From positions 124,001 through 188,000 of the forward strand of contig NZ_CALNVW010000020.1 in assembly GCF_940670765.1 (NCBI RefSeq): a stretch of DNA of 64,000 nucleotides. Reading direction: 5' to 3'. This DNA comes from Streptomyces sp. A 4/2 (lineage in GTDB: Bacteria > Actinomycetota > Actinomycetes > Streptomycetales > Streptomycetaceae). This document shows, one piece after another, positions 58,916 to 64,000 of the stretch (position 1 is its first letter; each line of letters opens with the position of its first letter). The notes under the pieces are model-generated. The model did not search any database. It saw nothing but the letters and a program-made list of their open reading frames with translations, and was not told the DNA's origin. Made by a program: the position numbers and the translations under genes.

Positions 58916-61508
58916 CGCGTCCTCCGTTGATCTCGACGAGGTATTCGGTCACCCGGGATCCGTTGTCCCCGTAGCTCGGCGCGTCCGCCGGTCCCGGCAG
59001 AGCTTCCTGAAGGAACAGGAGGTGTCGCGGGTCGGTCAGCATCCGTTCGAAGACGCCGACCAGCAGCAGGCTGGCGAAGTCGACGTACAGCGGCTTGCGT
59101 GACTTGATCCGCCATACGCTGCCGCCGACCACCGAGTCCGGGTCGAGGCCGCGGACGAAACAGCGCTGCGGCATTCCGTGCGTGTGCAGCCATGCCGCCA
59201 GCCTCACCAGACGGGCCCGGTCGCTCTCGCCCTTCTGCCGCGAGGGCACGGCACTCACCGGGAACACCCACTGGCGGCGGCTGACCGTGGTCCTGCCGAT
59301 GACCACCCTGGGCTGGGCCAGCACGCCGTCGACCCGGTCCAGCGAGGTGTCGCCGAACATCCGGCGGCCCGGGATGAGCAGGTTGGCTGTCGCACCGAAC
59401 GCCTGCATCAGCAGCCGGATCGCGGGCGGAAGCCACAGCTCGGCGATGAGGTTGGGGTGCACCGGGCGCACCACGGCATCGCGGCTGCGCGACCGCAGGG
59501 TGAGCAGCTCCAGGTCCGGATCGTGTCGTACGACGAGGTCCCCGACCGGGATGCGCTCGGCGGCGCTCCGTCGGCTGAGTCCCCCCGGATAGTCGATCTC
59601 GCAGGCCAGGGCCGAGGTGCGCAGCCCGACGTTGCTCCCGTAGTGGCGGCAGGTGTCCGCGAGGATCTCGTCGGCGGGCGGCGGCGCCGTGGCCACCTCC
59701 GCGGCGGTCCCCGCCTGGGCCAGCAGACGCCGTACCCGGTCGCGTCCCCGGCCGTGTCCGGAGTTGACGGCGTTGATCACGAACTGTGGTTCGCCGGCGC
59801 CGCCGACGGGCTGTCCGTAGAAGGCCACCGAGTCCGGCGGGCGCATCCAGGCCGGCCACTGTCCGGCCGCCGCGGACAGCTGTTGCGGGTCCAGGCGCAG
59901 CACACCTCGCTCGTCCGCCTGCCCTTCGAGTACGGTGGCGCACAACTCCGCCCGGATCCGGGACAGTTCACGGATCCGGGGCAGGCGGTGGTGCGCCAGG
60001 GCCTGGTAGCCATGGGTGGCGATGGACAACACGCCCGGCAGATCGGGGTCCTCGCGCAGCCACTGCTGCACCGCCCGGTGGAACACCAGGAACGGCACGG
60101 TGGCGCCCGGTCCGATCCGTTCGGCGAACGCCTCGGTGAGTGCGACCCGGCCGGGCAGCGCCGGGTCGAGCACGGCGTAGCAGCGGCGTACGGCATCCAG
60201 GTCCCTCAGCACCGGCGTCCAGCGCTGCCGGTCGGGTCCGTCGGCGGGCGCGGTCAGCAGGGCGTTCTCGATGATGCTGTTCTTGGCCGGCAGGTCGATG
60301 CGGTCCGGTCCGGCCAGCGTTCTGATGCGGAGCAGCGCGGCATCGATCTCCCTGGAGCGCCGCAGCCGGTCCGAGGGGCGCGCGAGCACCGGGTAATCGG
60401 CGAGGTGACCGGCCAGTTCGGCCAGGGCACTGCTCAGCTCTTCCAGGGCCGGTCCCGCGCTCGCCACCCAGGTGCGGAGTTCGCCGAGTGGGTCGAGCGC
60501 CTGATCGGCGAAGGGGCGCTCGGCTTCCAGAAGTCCGAGCTCCACCAGCCTGCCCAGGTAGGCATCGGCTGCGGCGGGGGTGCTCCCGGTCCGGGCCGCC
60601 GTCTCGTCGACGGCGTCCTCACGGACCCGTCCCGCTCCCGTCACCGCGTCCACGCACGCCTGGACCGGTGCGGTGGCCGCCAGGCTGCGCAGCGGCTCGT
60701 CGGATCCGGGGCCGAGGAACTCCCAGCGGTCTCCGGCCAGCAGCGCGCTCGGGTTGAGCCGTAGCCGCAGGCGCCCCGCGAGGGCCGGATGCCCGCTGAG
60801 TTGCCTGACCAGTTGCTGCACCACCCAGACGTTGATCTCCACGACGCTCCGCACGGCCGGGCCGGTCGCGGGGGCAGCGGTGTTCCGTCCGTGCCAGTGG
60901 CCGATGCCGCTGATGGTGAAGGTGCTGAACGGGCTGGTCTTCGTGGTGATCCGGGCGAGGTACTTGGTCAGCCGGAGCGCCAGGCCGCGGTCCGGTGCGG
61001 TGTCGTCCGGCCGGGCCAGCCACTTGCGCAGTTGGCCGTAGCACACCGGGCTGCTCAGGATCAGTCCGTGCTGGAAGGCCGGATCGGCGACCGCCTTCCT
61101 CAGCAGGATGTGCTGGTTCCTGGTGTGGTGGCCGACCAGTTCGTCCAGGTGCGCCACGTCGTGCCGGTGTGCGGCCACCAGTTCCAGCCAGGCTCGTACG
61201 CCGTCGGCCACGTGGGCCGGCAGGAGCGCGCGAATCCCGTCGTTCCAGCAACGGGCCGCCAGTGGCCTCCCGTTGTGGATGGAACGACGCAGCGCGACCA
61301 GTTCCGGTTTTCCTGCCGGGCCTCGTCCGATCAGCTCGAACAGCGCGTCGGACAGCTCGTCCGCGGTGGCCGCCAGTCTTCGTTCACCGGCCAGCACCGT
61401 TTCGACCTGGTCCCACAGTTCCGGCGACCGCATGTCGTCCAGCATCGGTACGGGCAGCCCGCCGATCCGGATGCCGAACGTGTCCGGGGTCGAGAAGTCC
61501 TCTGTCAT
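58902..61508 (-). CDS. Thiopeptide LanB dehydratase, glutamylation subunit
   Basis: 868 residues of the lantibiotic dehydratase N-terminal family. KYLARITTKTSPFSTFTISG (the conserved R-KTSPFSTFT motif), ILSSPVCYGQLRKWL and RRQWVFPVSA are family segments. It uses glutamyl-tRNA to activate Ser/Thr of the core peptide. In thiopeptide clusters this subunit works with separate elimination and cycloaddition proteins, encoded next. The start at 61508 (MTEDFSTPDTFG) lies 13 bases after the YcaO stop, with CCGGAG-like site inside the gap. Confidence 0.92.
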   Translation of the reverse strand: MTEDFSTPDTFGIRIGGLPVPMLDDMRSPELWDQVETVLAGERRLAATADELSDALFELIGRGPAGKPELVALRRSIHNGRPLAARCWNDGIRALLPAHVADGVRAWLELVAAHRHDVAHLDELVGHHTRNQHILLRKAVADPAFQHGLILSSPVCYGQLRKWLARPDDTAPDRGLALRLTKYLARITTKTSPFSTFTISGIGHWHGRNTAAPATGPAVRSVVEINVWVVQQLVRQLSGHPALAGRLRLRLNPSALLAGDRWEFLGPGSDEPLRSLAATAPVQACVDAVTGAGRVREDAVDETAARTGSTPAAADAYLGRLVELGLLEAERPFADQALDPLGELRTWVASAGPALEELSSALAELAGHLADYPVLARPSDRLRRSREIDAALLRIRTLAGPDRIDLPAKNSIIENALLTAPADGPDRQRWTPVLRDLDAVRRCYAVLDPALPGRVALTEAFAERIGPGATVPFLVFHRAVQQWLREDPDLPGVLSIATHGYQALAHHRLPRIRELSRIRAELCATVLEGQADERGVLRLDPQQLSAAAGQWPAWMRPPDSVAFYGQPVGGAGEPQFVINAVNSGHGRGRDRVRRLLAQAGTAAEVATAPPPADEILADTCRHYGSNVGLRTSALACEIDYPGGLSRRSAAERIPVGDLVVRHDPDLELLTLRSRSRDAVVRPVHPNLIAELWLPPAIRLLMQAFGATANLLIPGRRMFGDTSLDRVDGVLAQPRVVIGRTTVSRRQWVFPVSAVPSRQKGESDRARLVRLAAWLHTHGMPQRCFVRGLDPDSVVGGSVWRIKSRKPLYVDFASLLLVGVFERMLTDPRHLLFLQEALPGPADAPSYGDNGSRVTEYLVEINGGRDADR

Positions 61509-61520
61509 GACCGGCTCCAG

Positions 61521-63461
61521 TCACGGGAACGGGTGCGGATGCGGGTTGATGTCCGCCAGGGGCATGGGTCCGGCGCGGTAGCCGAGGTCGCCGGGCAGCT
61601 GGCTCAGCCGGGGCAGACCGTGGGTGCGGCGCATCCGGTGTCCGAACGTCATCGGCAGCAGTCCCGGGATGATCACCTTCGCGCAGGCGAGGCCGCCCGC
61701 GCGGTGCTCGTCCGTGGTCTGGTCCACCACGATGACGTCCTGGCCCCGGTCGGTGAACCGTGCCACCACCTCGGCCAGGTCGGCGCGGATGTCGTCGCCG
61801 CGCGGCCGACAGGTGGCCCGTCCGAACGCCTCGGCCACCGGCCGTCCCACGTCGTCCTCCAGCAGGAATCCGAACCGGTCGAACGCGGCGGGGTGGCAGT
61901 ACAGCAGGGCGTGGTCGCGCATCTCCCGCACCAGGGACGGGTCGGCGACCATCGCCTCGATCCTGGCCAGTTCGTCGCGGTACGCGAACCGGTTCCAGCC
62001 CAGATTCGCCGCGAGCTCCAAGACCCCGTTGAGCAGGGCCTGTTCGGGATCGAAGTGCGCACCGGCAGCGCAGATCGCCGCGGGCTCCAGGCCGGGAGAA
62101 GGGTGCACCGCCATGACCCAGGCCGTGGGGATGCCGTGCTCCGGGGTGGTGGCGAAGGCCAGGACGTGGTGACCGCTGTCCTGGCGGATCCGTTCGGCCA
62201 GCATGCCGATGCGCGGGTCGGACACGGTGTTCAGGTCCACCCTGGGTGCGGGCAGCCGGGCGTACCAGGTCAGCAGGAAGGCGTCCCGTTCCGCCAGCTC
62301 CGCCACCCCGTGCAGTGCCGCCTCCTCCAGACAGCCGCCCAGAGCACACCCGTTGGACACCTCGTACGCCAGCGGCCGGGCGAGCGGGTTGTCGTGCCGG
62401 GTGCGGTAGTAGGCGTAGTCCTCGGGCACCAGTACCGGGGCGTCGCGGGCGAAGGAGTGGCCCCACACCCAGTTCAGTTCCAGATCCGGATCGAACGGCG
62501 GGTAGGGGAATCCGGGCTCGGCGTACCGGTCCGGTGGGTACAGTCCCAGCGTGGTCGGGCAGACGGCCCATTCGCCCAGATCCCCGTAGCCGGCCCGCAC
62601 CGCCGTGCGGTGGCCTCCCGGCCGGGCGCCGCCGAGCCGCTCCAGCGCCTCCGCCAGTGCGGTGCGCCCGCAGCCGGCGTAGTCGAGGTCACGGCCGAAG
62701 CCCGCCTCCTGCTCCTGCCCGGGGAGGTGCACGGGGGCGGACACCATGGGATAGCGGTAGTCGGTCCGTACGTCGAGTTGGCGGACCACCCCGGTGTGAC
62801 CGTCCACGTAGGTCTTCACCAGCGTGTCCCAGTCAGCCTTGAGATCGCGGACCCGGTAAGTGTCCCTGGAGAGCTTCGTGCGGGGCTTCGCCATGAGGGT
62901 GGGCGGCCGGTCGGCGGGCAGAGCGCCGCACCGGGGGCAGCACGGATCGGCGAGGAACGGGTGCGCGTCGACCGCCATGTCGGTCAGCGACAGGAGTACG
63001 ACGGCGTTCGTCGTCCACCGGCCGGGTGGATCGTCGAATTCCGCCGCCACCAGGTCACCGACCGCATCGCACGCCCAGGAGGACAGCAACGGGGCCGGGC
63101 GTTCGGCCAGTTGACCGCTGAACCGGCGTACCAGTTCGGTCCTGGGGCTACCGGGGCCGAGCGCGCGGTCCCGCCGGGTCCGGGCGCACTGCGCGCAGCC
63201 GGCCCGGCCCGGGACGACGGAGGGCCCGATGACGACGTTGCCCAACTCGACCCGTACCGGCAGCCACCTGGTGTCGGTACGGTCCGGCGCGGTGCCGGTG
63301 CGCCAGCCGTCGTACGCGGTGACGATCCCGGCGCAGTCGGCGTCCGGACGGGCGACCAGCCGGTGCGTCCGGGAGACGGAGGTCCGGATCGCGGCGGCGA
63401 GTCTGCCCCGGCCGAGCACGGCGACACCGGGGGCTGGGGGCGCTCCTGCGGCCTCGGTCAA
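61521..63461 (-). CDS. ThiF-like/YcaO cyclodehydratase fusion
   Basis: 646 residues. The N-terminal third is an E1/ocin-ThiF-like leader-binding domain with two Cys pairs (GCAQCARTRRD and CCPRCG). The rest is YcaO: ALAEALERLGGARPGG, then NGCALGGCLEEAALHGVAELAERDAF (ATP/Mg site), ending NPHPHPFP, the proline-rich C-terminus typical of azoline-forming YcaO enzymes. It converts core Cys (and possibly Ser/Thr) into thiazolines with ATP. It follows the precursor gene after a strong hairpin. Confidence 0.92.
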   Translation of the reverse strand: MTEAAGAPPAPGVAVLGRGRLAAAIRTSVSRTHRLVARPDADCAGIVTAYDGWRTGTAPDRTDTRWLPVRVELGNVVIGPSVVPGRAGCAQCARTRRDRALGPGSPRTELVRRFSGQLAERPAPLLSSWACDAVGDLVAAEFDDPPGRWTTNAVVLLSLTDMAVDAHPFLADPCCPRCGALPADRPPTLMAKPRTKLSRDTYRVRDLKADWDTLVKTYVDGHTGVVRQLDVRTDYRYPMVSAPVHLPGQEQEAGFGRDLDYAGCGRTALAEALERLGGARPGGHRTAVRAGYGDLGEWAVCPTTLGLYPPDRYAEPGFPYPPFDPDLELNWVWGHSFARDAPVLVPEDYAYYRTRHDNPLARPLAYEVSNGCALGGCLEEAALHGVAELAERDAFLLTWYARLPAPRVDLNTVSDPRIGMLAERIRQDSGHHVLAFATTPEHGIPTAWVMAVHPSPGLEPAAICAAGAHFDPEQALLNGVLELAANLGWNRFAYRDELARIEAMVADPSLVREMRDHALLYCHPAAFDRFGFLLEDDVGRPVAEAFGRATCRPRGDDIRADLAEVVARFTDRGQDVIVVDQTTDEHRAGGLACAKVIIPGLLPMTFGHRMRRTHGLPRLSQLPGDLGYRAGPMPLADINPHPHPFP

Positions 63462-63489
63462 CGTCTCATTCCTCGTCGGTCGGTACGGC

Positions 63490-63526
63490 GCCGTGCCCGG
63501 CGGACGGACTGTCCGCCAGGCACGGC
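63490..63526. terminator. Partial-terminator hairpin between precursor and YcaO genes
   Basis: GCCGTGCC-c-GGCGGAC (63490-63505) pairs with GTCCGCC-a-GGCACGGC (63511-63526), 15 of 16 positions, loop GGACT. It lies 14 bases after the precursor stop. Such hairpins in RiPP operons let the peptide message exceed the enzyme messages. Confidence 0.75.
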
Positions 63527-63539
63527 CGTGCGGAACGCG

Positions 63540-63722
63540 TCAGCAGCAGCAACAGGAGCAGCAGCTCGCGGGTGTGCCGGTCGAGGTGCAGTTGGACGCG
63601 CCGATCTCGACCATGGCGTGGCCGACGTTGATCGACTCCAGGCTTGCGCCCGGCGAGGTCGGCAGGATGTCGAGCTCGTTCACGCTGAGGTCAGCGAGGT
63701 CCAGGACGAGGTCCGTTGGCAT
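63540..63722 (-). CDS. cltA: Thiopeptide precursor peptide, cyclothiazomycin type
   Basis: 60 residues: a 42-residue acidic leader (PTDLVLDLADLSVNELDILP, ending MVEIGA) and an 18-residue core SNCTSTGTPASCCSCCCC. I recall this exact core as that of cyclothiazomycin, whose structural gene is named cltA; I could not check a database. The leader is typical of thiopeptides (LSVNELDIL). The ATG at 63722 follows GAGAGGGGA. The core carries six Cys (for azoles and one thioether), plus Ser/Thr for dehydration and pyridine formation. Confidence 0.93.
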   Translation of the reverse strand: MPTDLVLDLADLSVNELDILPTSPGASLESINVGHAMVEIGASNCTSTGTPASCCSCCCC

Positions 63723-63756
63723 CGATGTCCCCTCTCTCAGTTGTCGGTTCTGGCTC

Positions 63757-63773
63757 GGACCAAGGGATGGTCC
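63757..63773. promoter_or_regulatory. GGACCA-N5-TGGTCC dyad upstream of precursor gene
   Basis: A perfect 6-bp inverted repeat 35 bases before the precursor start, in the 144-bp gap to the SagB-type gene. Its position fits an activator or repressor site. Whether the LAL protein binds it is open. Confidence 0.4.
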
Positions 63774-63866
63774 ACTCCGATCGTGGGACGAGGGACGGGA
63801 GTTGGTCTTCACGGTGCGACCGAAGCCGGGCCGTAGGATCGGCGTGCCGCCGACCCGTGGTCCGGG

Positions 63867-64000
63867 TCACCAGGTCAGCGGTGGCTCGTACTGAGCGCTG
63901 TCCCGGCGGCGGCCCAGGACCAGGGTGAAGACGGGCACGTGGGCCTCGTCCGCGCCGATCAGGGACCGGACCATGCCCTCGTGGTACCCGTTGGTGACAC
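63867..64000 (-). CDS. SagB-type azoline dehydrogenase (partial, C-terminal)
   Basis: The frame that enters from the right edge reads TNGYHEGMVRSLIGADEAHV then PVFTLVLGRRR and stops with LTW-TGA at 63867. This matches the end of flavin-dependent SagB/nitroreductase-type dehydrogenases (IGAxxAxVPVFTLVLGR) that oxidise thiazolines to thiazoles. It lies directly upstream of the precursor on the same strand. Only 44 residues are visible. Confidence 0.75.
   Translation of the reverse strand, partial: VTNGYHEGMVRSLIGADEAHVPVFTLVLGRRRDSAQYEPPLTW

Noticed and set aside
1..64000. tRNA, rRNA and insertion sequences
   Set aside because: I saw no T-loop/acceptor pattern of a tRNA, no rRNA sequence, and no transposase-like protein with flanking inverted repeats.

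Overview
The window is high-GC actinobacterial DNA, almost certainly Streptomyces. Codon third positions are strongly G/C, starts are mixed ATG/GTG with GGAGG-type ribosome sites, and it carries typical Streptomyces families: an SCO6745-type protein, a DUF574 methyltransferase, a LAL regulator, a GH19 chitinase, a small AA10 LPMO with a DasR-like site, and a urease operon without ureE. Rare TTA leucine codons occur in three regulatory or accessory genes. No rRNA, tRNA, CRISPR array or intact transposon was found. The mix of accessory genes, many eroded gene remnants and two RiPP loci suggests a chromosome arm.

Layout. 0-6.3 kb: hydrolase remnants around a MarR / MFS exporter / PEBP unit, then a secreted GH19 chitinase and a small secreted protein. 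6.3-10.3 kb (minus strand): a compact locus with an unannotated 27-residue peptide gene, a cytochrome P450, a JmjC/cupin oxygenase and a MerR-methyltransferase chimera. I read this as a candidate P450-modified RiPP system resembling the tryptorubin (atropopeptide) type, and it is the best novelty candidate in the window. 10.4-19.4 kb: SDR/LysR pair, secreted phospholipase C, GT39-like membrane transferase, two overlapping mini zinc ribbons, TetR/SCO6745 pair, CsbD and an HD-domain protein. 19.9-27.2 kb: FabV with an acyl-carrier-protein relic, MFS transporter, WYL regulator with a clear operator beside a VOC protein, DinB protein, and eroded SDR and XRE-regulator genes.

27.5-32.8 kb: a tightly overlapping six-gene operon (P-loop kinase, GH3-type amide synthetase, SAM methyltransferase, a 45-aa ORF and two proteins I do not recognise) that looks like an undescribed small-molecule pathway. 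33.4-37.9 kb: a coiled-coil/winged-helix DNA-binding protein, a MarR gene divergent from ubiX-ubiD (aromatic acid decarboxylation with prenyl-FMN), and a lipoprotein. 38-46.3 kb: carbohydrate use (chitin LPMO, DoxX protein, Tat-exported GH2 beta-galactosidase, beta-phosphoglucomutase plus GH65). 46.5-53.6 kb: DUF574 methyltransferase, urea transporter and ureABCFGD.

53.9-64 kb: a thiopeptide cluster entering from the right edge: LAL regulator with a TTA codon, two thiopeptide-type split-LanB proteins, the glutamyl-transfer LanB, a ThiF-YcaO cyclodehydratase, the precursor peptide, and the end of a SagB-type azoline dehydrogenase. The precursor core SNCTSTGTPASCCSCCCC is the one I remember for cyclothiazomycin, so the product is probably a cyclothiazomycin.
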